Assembly (NCBI GenBank): GCA_003725745.1
Contig: RHDP01000001.1
Coordinates: 2,943,501 to 3,007,500 of the forward strand
Reading direction: 5' to 3'
Origin: Streptomyces sp. I6
GTDB taxonomy: Bacteria > Actinomycetota > Actinomycetes > Streptomycetales > Streptomycetaceae
DNA length: 64,000 nt
The translations under genes were made by a program, and so were the position numbers. Shown here one piece after another: positions 36,635 through 46,417 of this stretch (position 1 is the first letter of the stretch; every line of letters starts with the position of its first letter). The notes beneath the pieces are model-generated. The model was not told the origin of the DNA. It did not search any database and saw only the letters and a list, made by a program, of their open reading frames with translations.

Positions 36635-37552
36635 TCAGCCGGCCGCCTTCGTCCCCACGACGACGGTCGCGTACCGCTCGTCGCACCTGGCCGCCCACGG
36701 CTCCAGTCCACCGTTCGCGACCGCCGCAAGCGCGCCCGCGGACTGGTGCTCGCTCGTCTCGAACAGCAGGATCCCGCCGGGCGCCAGCCACTCCCCCGCC
36801 GTCGCCGTCACCCGCCGCAGCACGTCGAGGCCGTCCGCGCCCCCGTCGAGCGCGACGAGCGGCTCGTGCACCCGGGCCTCGGCCGGCAGCAGGCCGACCT
36901 CCTCGGTCGGTACGTACGGAACGTTCGCGGCAAGGATGTCGACACGCCCGCGCAGCAAGTCCGGAAGCGACTCGAACAGGTCCCCCTCGAAAACCCGTGC
37001 GCCTTCCGGCAGATTACGTCGGGCGCAACGCACCGCGGCGGGCTCGATGTCGGATGCGTACAGCTCGATCCCAGGGCCCGGCAGCGAGGCCGCCAGCGCC
37101 GCCCCGACGGCGCCCGTACCGCAGCAGAGGTCGACGACCACACCGGCGTCCGGCCGGGTGTGAACCGCCCGGCGCACCAGGAACTCGGTCCGGCGCCGGG
37201 GCACGAAGACGCCCGGCTCCACGGCGATCCGCAGACCGCAGAACTCCGCCCAGCCGAGGACGTGTTCCAGCGGATGGCCGCAGGCCCGCCGCTCCACCAG
37301 GGCGGTGAGTTCGGCAGGCGTCCGGGCGGCGGAGAGCAGCAGTCCTGCCTCGTCCTCGGCAAAGACACAGCCCGCGGCACGCAGTCTGCCGACGACGTCG
37401 TCGTCGGAGGCGGCGGCGGCGGGACGAGAGAAAGAAGAAGAGGAAGAAGAGGAGAAAGAACGGGAATCAAAGGAGTACGACAAGGGAGAGACCTTTCGGA
37501 AGTTCCGAAACGGGGCTCCCTCACACACCTTCGGCGACGCGGAGGCGAGCAC
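36635..37552 (-). CDS. PrmC/HemK-like N5-glutamine methyltransferase homologue
   Basis: A 305-residue SAM-dependent methyltransferase. The SAM site is VDLCCGTGAVGAALA near residue 140; the catalytic motif, NPPY in PrmC, reads NVPY here (AANVPYVPTEEV), a substitution of the first Pro. The N-terminal helical domain has FAEDEAGLLLSAARTP and the VPRRRTEFLVRRA segment. It may methylate a release factor or another protein; a true prmC usually lies elsewhere, beside prfA. The first 50 residues are unusual, with a poly-Ser run encoded by a purine tract. The GTG at 37552 is the only in-frame start upstream of the conserved part. Confidence 0.75.
   Translation of the reverse strand: MLASASPKVCEGAPFRNFRKVSPLSYSFDSRSFSSSSSSSFSRPAAAASDDDVVGRLRAAGCVFAEDEAGLLLSAARTPAELTALVERRACGHPLEHVLGWAEFCGLRIAVEPGVFVPRRRTEFLVRRAVHTRPDAGVVVDLCCGTGAVGAALAASLPGPGIELYASDIEPAAVRCARRNLPEGARVFEGDLFESLPDLLRGRVDILAANVPYVPTEEVGLLPAEARVHEPLVALDGGADGLDVLRRVTATAGEWLAPGGILLFETSEHQSAGALAAVANGGLEPWAARCDERYATVVVGTKAAG
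37428..37495. repeat. Purine (A/G) tract coding poly-serine on the minus strand
   Basis: From about 37428 to 37470 the plus strand is nearly all A and G (AGAAAGAAGAAGAGGAAGAA and on), strikingly A-rich for this DNA. On the minus strand it encodes SRSFSSSSSSSFSR in the methyltransferase N-terminus. Such tracts can form triplex DNA and are prone to slippage. Confidence 0.8.
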
Positions 37553-37778
37553 CCGGTCCTGCGGCAGCGGTAATGGGTCCCACCTCCTGGCGTCGTGGTC
37601 GCGGCGTCCCGGTTCCGTCCCGGTTCCGGCGCCGGCAACCCTATCGCGACCCTCCCCGGACGGCCTTCCCCACAGGTGCGCTCCCCACGGGTGCGCTCCC
37701 CGCGCCCGCGGCGGCAGCGGCGGCGGGCGGCGCGGGCCGCAGCACCCCGGGAGTACGGTGCCGCCCCCGCGCGCCCCG

Positions 37779-39262
37779 CTTGGGTTCTAGCAGTCCTCGC
37801 AACACTCATGATCAATGGGAGTTGCGAGGACCGTGGGCGGTAAGAGGCTTGATCCAGCGTTGAAGAAGCATTTCCTTGAGCGGCTGGACGCCGTGGGAAG
37901 TGTGTCTCCCGTGGCCCGTGAGCTGGGGCTGAACCTGAACACTGCGTTCACCCTGGCTCGCAAGGCCGGCATGGCTACGGGGCACCTGGGGCACCCGCGG
38001 CGCGAGGAGTACGAGAAGCTGCGGGGCCAGGGTGTTTCCCGCCGGGAGGCCGCCCAGCGGGCGGGGGTGAATCCGCGCACGGCCAAGGACTGGGACAATG
38101 GCGTCCGGAGGACCGGGAACTCGCGGGTCTACCCCGACGGTCGACGTGTGAACTACACGACGGGAACCGTCACGATGTCCGGTGTGATCATGAAGGCACC
38201 GGTGAGGCCGGTGAGTCTCAAGTCCCTTGAGAAGAAGCTGCACCCGCGATTCCTGACGCTCTCGGAGCGGGAGCAGATACGCGACCTCCGTGCCGCCGGC
38301 CAGTCGCTGCGGGCCATCGGGCGGGCCCTGGGGCGCCCGGCCAGCACCATCTCGCGTGAGCTGCGGAACAACACGGGGCCTGCCGGCTACCACCCCTACG
38401 CGGCCCACAGGGTCGCTGCCGCGCGCAGGCCCCGGCCGAAGGGCCGCAAGCTGGTGGGCGAGAGCCCGTCGCGCAACTTCGTCCAGGACGGCCTGCGCCG
38501 ACGGTGGTCTCCGGAACAGATCTGCCACGCTCTGACCAAGAGCCATCCCGACGACCAAGACATGCGGGTGAGCGTGGAGACGATCTATCAGGCGCTGTAT
38601 TTGCAGGCCAGAGGCGGTCTGAAGCGGGAAGTCCAGGCGGCCGTCCGCACCGGTCGCACGCGCCGCAAGCCGCGACGTGACCCGAGCCGCCGGACCTCTC
38701 GGTTCAACGACCCGATGGTGATGATCAGCAGCCGTCCCGCAGAGGTCGAGGACAGGGCGGTGCCCGGCCACTGGGAAGGCGATCTCATCGTCGGCGCACA
38801 CGGCCGGTCCGCCATCGCGACTCTGGTCGAGCGGACCACCCGCTACACCATGCTGGTCCACCTGCCGGGCAGCTCTCACGACGCCGCAGCCGTCCGGGAC
38901 GGCCTGGTCCGCACCGTCCAGACCCTGCCCCCGCACCTGCGGGGCTCGCTCACCTGGGACCAGGGCTGCGAGATGGCACGGCACAAGCAGTTCACCATGG
39001 CGACCGGGATGCCGGTCTACTTCTGCGATCCCGCCTCGCCCTGGCAGCGCGGCTCGAATGAAAATACCAACGGTCTGCTGCGCCAGTACTTCCCAAAGGG
39101 CACCGACCTGAGCCTGCACAGCCCCGAGGACCTCGAACACGTCGCTCAGGAACTCAACGGCCGCCCACGCAAGACGCTCGACTGGGATACGCCAGCCGAG
39201 CGTCTACGTGATCTACTCACCACCTGAGCCAGGCAGTGTTGCAACGACCGCTAGAACTGAAG
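37779..39262 (+). mobile_element. IS30-family insertion sequence, copy 1 (1484 bp)
   Basis: Ends are CTTGGGTTCTAGCAGTCCTC and, on the complementary strand at the other end, CTTCAGTTCTAGCGGTCGTT; both continue to GCAACACT, giving 28-bp imperfect terminal inverted repeats with 23 matches. The element is flanked by a direct repeat CCG (37776-37778 and 39263-39265), the expected small target duplication. One transposase gene fills it. Boundaries were confirmed by comparing with the second copy at 46418-47900. It truncates the gene to its right. Confidence 0.9.
37815..39227 (+). CDS. IS30-family transposase, intact
   Basis: A 470-residue DDE transposase. N-terminal helix-turn-helix domains (PVARELGLNLNTAFTLARKA; SREAAQRAGVNPRTAKDW-like region; REQIRDLRAAGQSLRAIGRA with the IS30 TISRELRNN motif) precede the catalytic core: D323 in [11 protein letters not shown]382 in LTWDQGCEM and E416 in [16 protein letters not shown], giving the DD(33)E spacing of the family. 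Apart from one Ser/Leu change it is the same protein as in copy 2, but that copy is frameshifted. Confidence 0.92.
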   Translation: MGVARTVGGKRLDPALKKHFLERLDAVGSVSPVARELGLNLNTAFTLARKAGMATGHLGHPRREEYEKLRGQGVSRREAAQRAGVNPRTAKDWDNGVRRTGNSRVYPDGRRVNYTTGTVTMSGVIMKAPVRPVSLKSLEKKLHPRFLTLSEREQIRDLRAAGQSLRAIGRALGRPASTISRELRNNTGPAGYHPYAAHRVAAARRPRPKGRKLVGESPSRNFVQDGLRRRWSPEQICHALTKSHPDDQDMRVSVETIYQALYLQARGGLKREVQAAVRTGRTRRKPRRDPSRRTSRFNDPMVMISSRPAEVEDRAVPGHWEGDLIVGAHGRSAIATLVERTTRYTMLVHLPGSSHDAAAVRDGLVRTVQTLPPHLRGSLTWDQGCEMARHKQFTMATGMPVYFCDPASPWQRGSNENTNGLLRQYFPKGTDLSLHSPEDLEHVAQELNGRPRKTLDWDTPAERLRDLLTT

Positions 39263-39572
39263 CCGGCGGCCGTGGTTGCACAGACGGCCCCCTCACGCCC
39301 CGCCACGCGCCCGATGCGCCCGCCCAGAGAGTCGATCAGGTACTCGCCCTTCCCGCCCGCATCCAGCCGCCTGCCCCGCGGCGCGCCGCGGCGAGACCAC
39401 GCGCGGTGCCCAGCTTGTTGCGCCCGGGATAGACCAGGGGATACGCCCCCGAGCCGGGCGTGAGCGACACGGATTCCACACGAAGCGCCGGCAAGGGCAC
39501 CACGGTCGAGTCGGGCGCGCCCCCCAGCTGCGGCACGACCTCATCGCAGCACACAACCGCTCCTTCGGACAT
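39263..39572 (-). pseudogene. Hypothetical protein truncated by the IS30 element
   Basis: From ATG 39572 the minus strand reads MSEGAVVCCDEVVPQLGG, then VESVSLTPGSGAYPLVYPGR and NKLGTARGLAAARRG, and one base out of frame continues DAGGKGEYLIDSLGGRIGRV up to the IS30 right end. Third positions are G/C-rich in both parts, so this was one coding region, carrying a one-base deletion at about 39380 and cut off by the IS. It diverges from the XRE gene at 39695. I do not recognise the family. Confidence 0.55.
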
Positions 39573-39694
39573 GGTGGAACCACCAGGCAACCCCACTCTC
39601 GGTATGGGTGTTCTCTACACAGCGTGGCCATGGAGGGCTAGCCTGACCGGAGTCGAAGGCCCGACAACCCCACTTGTTCGACCTGGAGTTGACT

Positions 39695-40540
39695 TTGCCT
39701 GGACCGAAGGACCTGGACCCGTCGGCCTCTCCCAGGGCCCTGCTCGGCGCCGAACTGCGCCACGCCCGCGAGAACGCCGGCCTCAGCCGGCGGGAGCTCG
39801 GCGAACCCCTCTTCGTGAGCGCGTCGTTCATCGGCCAACTGGAGGCGGGCAAGCGGCGGATGCAGCCGGATGTCGCTCGCAGGATCGACGAGATACTCGG
39901 CACGAACGGCTTCTTCGAGCGGAACTGCCTCGCCGCCAACAAGTCCCGATTCCCTGACCACTTCGCCGAGGCGGTCGAGGCGGAAGCGGTCGCGACCGCG
40001 ATCAGGGAGTACGCACCGGTGCTGATCCCGGGGCTGTTGCAGACGGAGGCGTACGCACGGGCGGTGTTCCGCGCGTACCGGCCGGTCGCCCCGGAGGCCG
40101 TCATCGACGAGCTGGTCGAGGCGAGGCTGGAACGGGCACGGCTCCTCGACGATCCGGCGACGCCGATGCTGTGGACCGTCCTGGACGAGGCGGTCCTGCG
40201 CCGCCGCGTCGGCAGCGCGGCGGTGATGGCCGAGGCGCTGAGGCGCATCGGGGCGCTGGCGCGGCGGAACCGGGTGATGGTGCAGGTGGTCCCGTTCTCG
40301 ATGGGCGCCCACACGGCGATGGGCGGCAGTCTCAAGCTGATGGGTTTCGCGGACGCGCCGCCGCTCGCGTACACGACCGGGCTGGAAACGGGCCGGCTGG
40401 ACGACGATCCGTCCAGAGTCGCCCGCTACAAGCTGACCTACGACCTGCTCGCAGCCAACGCACTGGCACTGCCGGAGTCCCTGGCCCTGGTCGCATCGAT
40501 GGCGGAGGACTACGCCCGTGAAGACCAGCGGCCCTGCTGA
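39695..40540 (+). CDS. XRE-family regulator (DUF5753 type) of an XRE/DUF397 pair
   Basis: A 281-residue regulator. A helix-turn-helix at about 13-70 (ELRHARENAGLSRRELGEPL, FVSASFIGQLEAGKRRMQPD) is followed by the DUF5753 domain with YAPVLIPGLLQTEAYARAVF, its hallmark. The start is TTG at 39695, not an ATG: GGAG lies 7 bases upstream and the resulting LPGPKDLDPSASPRALLGAE opening matches family members. It overlaps the DUF397 gene by 23 bases. In Streptomyces such pairs (WhiJ/AbaA-type loci) act in development, probably by partner binding. Confidence 0.85.
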   Translation: MPGPKDLDPSASPRALLGAELRHARENAGLSRRELGEPLFVSASFIGQLEAGKRRMQPDVARRIDEILGTNGFFERNCLAANKSRFPDHFAEAVEAEAVATAIREYAPVLIPGLLQTEAYARAVFRAYRPVAPEAVIDELVEARLERARLLDDPATPMLWTVLDEAVLRRRVGSAAVMAEALRRIGALARRNRVMVQVVPFSMGAHTAMGGSLKLMGFADAPPLAYTTGLETGRLDDDPSRVARYKLTYDLLAANALALPESLALVASMAEDYAREDQRPC

Positions 40541-40787
40541 GTACGGCCCGAGTGCCGCCGTCCGGCGCCCTTCCCGACACGGCGGCGACGGCGGCGACGG
40601 CCCCGCCGCGGTCACCTGGCGCAAGTCGACCTACAGCGCCGGAGACGGCGGCGACTGCCTCGAGGCGGCCACCGGCCATCCCGGCATCGTTCCCGTGCGC
40701 GACTCGAAGGACCCCGACGGCCCGAAGCTCGTGTTCCGGGCAGCCGCCTGGTCGGCGTTCGTGGACGGGATCACCGCGGACCGCTGA
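40518..40787 (+). CDS. DUF397 small protein, partner of XRE regulator
   Basis: An 89-residue protein with the DUF397 core: TWRKSTYSAGDGGDCLEAA, then IVPVRDSKDPDGPKLVFRAA and AWSAFVDGI. Members antagonise the neighbouring XRE regulator in the WhiJ-type systems. The GTG at 40518 lies inside the end of the regulator gene. The N-terminal 30 residues are a Gly/Asp-rich extension. The final bases (GGACCGCTGACGGA) reappear several times in the following spacer. Confidence 0.87.
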   Translation: MKTSGPAEYGPSAAVRRPSRHGGDGGDGPAAVTWRKSTYSAGDGGDCLEAATGHPGIVPVRDSKDPDGPKLVFRAAAWSAFVDGITADR

Positions 40788-40900
40788 CGGACCAGGGACG
40801 GACAACGCACGGACCAGAACGGACCAGGGCGGACCACGGACGGACAACGCACGGACCGCTGACGGCCACGGACGGGCCAGGCAAGGGCCACGCACGGACC
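40788..40900. repeat. GGACC/CGCACGGACC repeats downstream of the DUF397 gene
   Basis: GGACGGACAACGCACGGACC occurs twice (about 40795 and 40838) and CACGGACCGCTGACGG twice more, the latter also matching the 3' end of the DUF397 gene. This suggests local duplication outward from the gene's end. Confidence 0.7.
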
Positions 40901-40974
40901 GCTGACGGACTCTTGAGCTACTCCACGACGGGGCCCGGGGGCTTGAGCCTCGGGCTCCGAGCGCCGTCAACAAG

Positions 40975-41017
40975 GAATGTTGAATCCTCCCCTCCCTGAG
41001 GGGAGGGGGTTCGTGGC
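40975..41017 (-). repeat. Hairpin right end of a TnpB-type (IS200/IS605-like) element
   Basis: GAATCCTCCCCTCCCTGAGG then GGAGGGGGTTC forms a stem-loop directly downstream of the tnpB remnant stop. This hairpin-plus-tnpB arrangement is the usual right end of Streptomyces TnpB-carrying elements; in active ones the same region yields the 3' part of the guide (omega) RNA. Whether any RNA is made here is unknown. Confidence 0.5.
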
Positions 41018-41405
41018 TCAGGCCGCCTCTGGGAGCAGCGTTCCGGGAGGTCTTACGCCCTCAGCACCAGCCGGGTTGAGACCGGCCCGGACCAGCATCA
41101 CGCGTGCGGAGTTCTTGTCCCGGGGGACACGGCTCCGCACGCGGTGCAGGTGTAGGTACGTTCCGGGAGAGGACGTGCATGCTTGGCTCTCGTCATGCAG
41201 TGCGCGCAGTCCATGGTGGTGTGCGCGGGATGTACGAGGCGGATGTCCCGTGCGTGCTTGCGGCCCATCTCGATCAGGGCCGTCTTCGTGGCGCCGATCG
41301 CCGCGTCAGCGGCCTTGCGGGCCATGGTGGTGCGGCTGAGGAACTTCGGCCGGAAGTCCTCGACGGCGATCGAGTCGTGGTCGCGGACCAGGGGCCGCAG
41401 CCGAA
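41018..41405 (-). pseudogene. C-terminal remnant of a TnpB RNA-guided nuclease gene
   Basis: Only the last quarter of TnpB is left: IAVEDFRPKFLSRTTMARKA (RuvC-II region with its Glu), then a zinc ribbon DCAHC ... YTCTACGAVSP, then, one base out of frame, RDKNSARVMLVRAGLNPAG, which carries the RuvC-III Asp. The frame break is at the GGGGG run near 41121, fitting loss of one base. RuvC-I and the REC/wedge domains are missing, so the protein cannot cut DNA. Upstream sequence is not recognisably TnpB. Confidence 0.75.
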
Positions 41406-41621
41406 TGCACCGCCGCACGCGGGCTCCGGCCGGATCGCGCGGGCGTGCGTGAGCCCGTGACCGGACTGCGGTGTCGACGCCGAGGCCGCGGACACGGGCC
41501 GGGTCGGGCCGCCCCACCCCTCCGAACGGGCGATTTCGTTTCCCACCGCGCAAGCGCCATCACCGGTCAGAATCGGACTCTCCCGGGTACGCCGTGCGGC
41601 ATTGCGGTGAGATGTCCGGAT

Positions 41622-41635
41622 ACCGCTGCAGCGGT
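41622..41635. promoter_or_regulatory. 14-bp perfect palindrome upstream of the PAS-PP2C gene
   Basis: ACCGCTGCAGCGGT is a perfect palindrome 36 bases before the ATG at 41671, a good position for a repressor site or for part of the 5' untranslated region. No known operator class is matched. Confidence 0.35.
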
Positions 41636-41670
41636 CACGGCAAGGGGCAGAATCCGTCCGGGAGGCAAGC

Positions 41671-43275
41671 ATGAAAGGCATCATCACGGCGGTCTCATCG
41701 GAGTCCGATCCAGATACCGGCACCGCCAGGGCCTGCCGCTGCCGGACGAGCCCCCGCCCGGGGGCTCCCGCGGGCTCCGCCGAGGAGCGGTTCCGGGGAC
41801 TGCTGGAGGCGGCGCCGGACGCCATGGTCATCGTCGACGACGGCGGAACCATTCGCCTCGTCAACGCCCAGACGGAAGCCCTGTTCGGCTACCGGCGCGA
41901 GGAACTCCTCGGCCACCCCGTCGAGATCCTCGTCCCCGGCCGCTTCCGCGCCCACCACGCGGCACACCGCGACGGCTACACCCACAACGGCCAGGTCCGC
42001 CCCATGGGCGCCGGGCTCGAACTGCACGGACTCCGCAAGGACGGCACCGAGTTCCCCGTCGAGATCAGCCTCAGCCCCCTCGAAACCACCGACGGACTCC
42101 TCGTCTCCGCCGCCGTACGCGACGTCAGCGAACGCAAGGCCGCCGAGGAGCGGTTCCAGGCCCTGTACGAGCAGCAGCGGCACGTCGCGCTGACCCTTCA
42201 GCGCAGTCTGATGGGCACCCCGCCGGCCGTGCCCGGACTGGAGACCGCCAGCCGCTATCTGCCCGCCACCCAGGGCGCGGGGGTCGGCGGCGACTGGTTC
42301 GACCTCGTACCGCTGGGCGCCGGTCGGGTCGGCATCCTCATCGGTGACGTGATGGGCCGCGGCCTGGAGGCTGCCGCCATCATGGGGCAGCTGCGGTCCG
42401 CGGCCCACGCCCTCGCCAAGACCGGTATGCGGCCAAGTGAGTTGATGCACGCACTCGACTCGATCGTCGCCGAACTCGACGGACCGGACCAGCTGGTGAC
42501 CTGCTGCTACCTGGTGGTGGCTCCGGACGCGGGCGAGGTGACCGTCTGCTCGGCCGGGCATCTGCCGGCTCTCGTCGCGGAACCCGGCGAGGGTGTACGG
42601 TCCCTGGAGGCGCCGGTCAGCGTGCCCCTGGGGGTGGGGGACCATCCGCACCAGGAGGCGACGGTGGCCATCGCCCCGGGGTCGAGTCTGGTCCTCTTCA
42701 CCGACGGCCTGATAGAGACACCGGCGGGAGACATCGAGGAGCAGCTCGACGCGCTCATCGACGCACTCGACCTCGCGTTCGCCTCGGCGCACGACCTCGA
42801 GACGGTGGTGGACGACGTGCTGGAGTCGGTCCTGCCCGCCACCGAGCACCACCACGACGATGTGACGCTGCTCCTGGCCCAGTTGCCGGCGGCCCCGCTG
42901 GCCACGGCGACGACGGTACTGCCGGCCGCCCCGGCGTCGGTGTCCCGTGCGCGGGCGTTCCTCGCCGAGACCCTGGCCGCCTGGGACTGCGCCCAGGTCG
43001 CCGACGACGCCGGGCTGCTGGTGTCCGAGCTGGTCACCAACGCCGTCCGGCACGGGCAGGGCCCGGTGCGCCTCCAGGTGCGGCGCAACAGCACCGAACT
43101 CACCGTCGAGGTGAGCGACCACAGCCACCATCCGCCGCGGATCCGGCCGGCGGGCGCCGACGACGAGTCGGGGCGGGGCCTGATCCTCGTCGAGTCACTG
43201 GCGGGCGGCTGGGGCGTGCGGCCGGCGGACGACGGCAAGACGACGTGGTTCACGCTGCGTCTGGAGCCGGTCTGA
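41671..43275 (+). CDS. PAS - PP2C (SpoIIE) phosphatase - HATPase signalling protein
   Basis: A 534-residue multidomain protein: PAS sensor at about 35-150 (EERFRGLLEAAPDAMVIVDD), SpoIIE/PP2C-type phosphatase at about 170-395 with GVGGDWFDLVPL and LVLFTDGLIETP (metal-binding Asp residues retained), and an RsbW-like ATP-binding kinase domain at about 410-530 with LVSELVTNAVRHG and DESGRGLILVESLAGGWG. Such proteins act on anti-sigma-factor antagonists in Streptomyces stress and development switches. Both the kinase and phosphatase halves look complete, so it could run a full partner switch alone. A good ribosome site (GGGAGG) precedes ATG 41671. It shares a terminator with convergent groEL. Confidence 0.88.
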   Translation: MKGIITAVSSESDPDTGTARACRCRTSPRPGAPAGSAEERFRGLLEAAPDAMVIVDDGGTIRLVNAQTEALFGYRREELLGHPVEILVPGRFRAHHAAHRDGYTHNGQVRPMGAGLELHGLRKDGTEFPVEISLSPLETTDGLLVSAAVRDVSERKAAEERFQALYEQQRHVALTLQRSLMGTPPAVPGLETASRYLPATQGAGVGGDWFDLVPLGAGRVGILIGDVMGRGLEAAAIMGQLRSAAHALAKTGMRPSELMHALDSIVAELDGPDQLVTCCYLVVAPDAGEVTVCSAGHLPALVAEPGEGVRSLEAPVSVPLGVGDHPHQEATVAIAPGSSLVLFTDGLIETPAGDIEEQLDALIDALDLAFASAHDLETVVDDVLESVLPATEHHHDDVTLLLAQLPAAPLATATTVLPAAPASVSRARAFLAETLAAWDCAQVADDAGLLVSELVTNAVRHGQGPVRLQVRRNSTELTVEVSDHSHHPPRIRPAGADDESGRGLILVESLAGGWGVRPADDGKTTWFTLRLEPV

Positions 43276-43290
43276 GGACTCCCGGGCAAC

Positions 43291-43359
43291 CGGACCCGGC
43301 CCGTACGCACACCCTGAGGCCGGGTCCCACGCCCCGGACCCGGCCCGTACGCACACCCT
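43291..43359. repeat. 25-bp direct repeat downstream of the PP2C gene
   Basis: CGGACCCGGCCCGTACGCAC plus ACCCT occurs at 43291-43315 and 43335-43359, between the stop codon and the shared terminator. Confidence 0.75.
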
Positions 43360-43396
43360 CGGGACGCTCCCGCGCACCCGGACGGAAGCACAAGGG

Positions 43397-43437
43397 CCGA
43401 GGGCGGCACCCCCTGGGAGTGGGGGTGCCGCCCTCGG
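43397..43437. terminator. Bidirectional terminator hairpin between PP2C gene and groEL
   Basis: A perfect 17-bp stem (CCGAGGGCGGCACCCCC at 43397-43413, complement at 43421-43437) with a 7-base loop. It lies 31 bases after the groEL stop (43468, minus strand) and 122 bases after the phosphatase stop, so it can serve both convergent genes. Confidence 0.85.
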
Positions 43438-43467
43438 TTCAGGACGGTCGATCAACCTCAGGGTCGA

Positions 43468-45798
<2,331 letters not shown>

Positions 45799-45809
45799 TC
45801 AGTCGGCGC

Positions 45810-46013
45810 TCAGCCGGCTACGCGGACCATGTCCGCCTGCGGCCCCTTCTGGCCCTGCGAGATCTCGAACTCGACTCGCTGCCCCTCCTCCAGGGTGCGG
45901 TACCCGTCCATCTGGATCGCGCTGTAGTGGACGAAAACATCCGCACCACCGTCGACCGCGATGAAGCCATACCCCTTCTCCGCGTTGAACCACTTGACGG
46001 TGCCCTGAGCCAT
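45810..46013 (-). CDS. CspA-family cold-shock protein
   Basis: A 67-residue single-domain cold-shock protein (OB fold) with RNP1 [12 protein letters not shown] and RNP2 DVFVHYSAI, the normal length of Streptomyces CspA-like proteins. It binds single-stranded nucleic acid and acts as an RNA chaperone by family. The ATG at 46013 follows GGGGAG. A promoter about 140 bases upstream would give a long 5' untranslated region, as usual for csp mRNAs. The gene lies just downstream of the thrC-moaD unit in the ancestral order; the IS30 element now separates them. Confidence 0.93.
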   Translation of the reverse strand: MAQGTVKWFNAEKGYGFIAVDGGADVFVHYSAIQMDGYRTLEEGQRVEFEISQGQKGPQADMVRVAG

Positions 46014-46417
46014 GCCTAACTCCCCTATTACTGGCCCTTGCACAGGACCGCACTTCGCGGACCCGGGTCAGACCTCACCCAGTGGTTTCCCTGTGCCCGG
46101 AGGGGCATGGGGACGACCCCATGGGCGTGCGCCGGAACGCGTCGACCGCGGCTGAATGTATCTGTCCAACTGCCGTCTGCAACAGGTCAATCGGACGAGA
46201 ATTCCGGGCAGGACCGAAAGGACGATTCAGGGGAAATGCGAGCATTCTCGGGCAAGTCGGGCCGGACAAAGCGCACTTACTGCGCATAATGCTCGAATAC
46301 TTTGGCTGTTTCTCGTCGTGCACGAAGGCGTTCTCATATGCGCCTGGCACACGCGGCGGAGGGGGCTTCCCCAACTCTATCGCGCTCAACCATGCAGAAA
46401 CGCCCCCTCCGCAGAGC
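46014..46417. other. Upstream region of csp, up to the IS30 element
   Basis: About 400 bases with lower GC than the rest of the window (46150-46340), including the candidate csp promoter. No gene is evident. CGGAGGGGGC near 46357 is complementary to GCCCCCTCCG at 46402-46411; the latter is also the left half of the interrupted terminator. Confidence 0.5.
46155..46182 (-). promoter_or_regulatory. Candidate promoter of the cold-shock gene
   Basis: On the minus strand TTGCAG (complement of 46177-46182) and TACATT (complement of 46155-46160) are 16 bases apart in an AT-rich island. Transcription would start near 46148, leaving about 135 bases of untranslated leader. Weak to moderate match to the housekeeping sigma factor consensus. 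Confidence 0.35.

Noticed and set aside
37812-39140. Leftward 442-codon frame within the IS30 element
   Set aside because: Antisense of the transposase; same frame appears in the second copy only because the sequence is the same.
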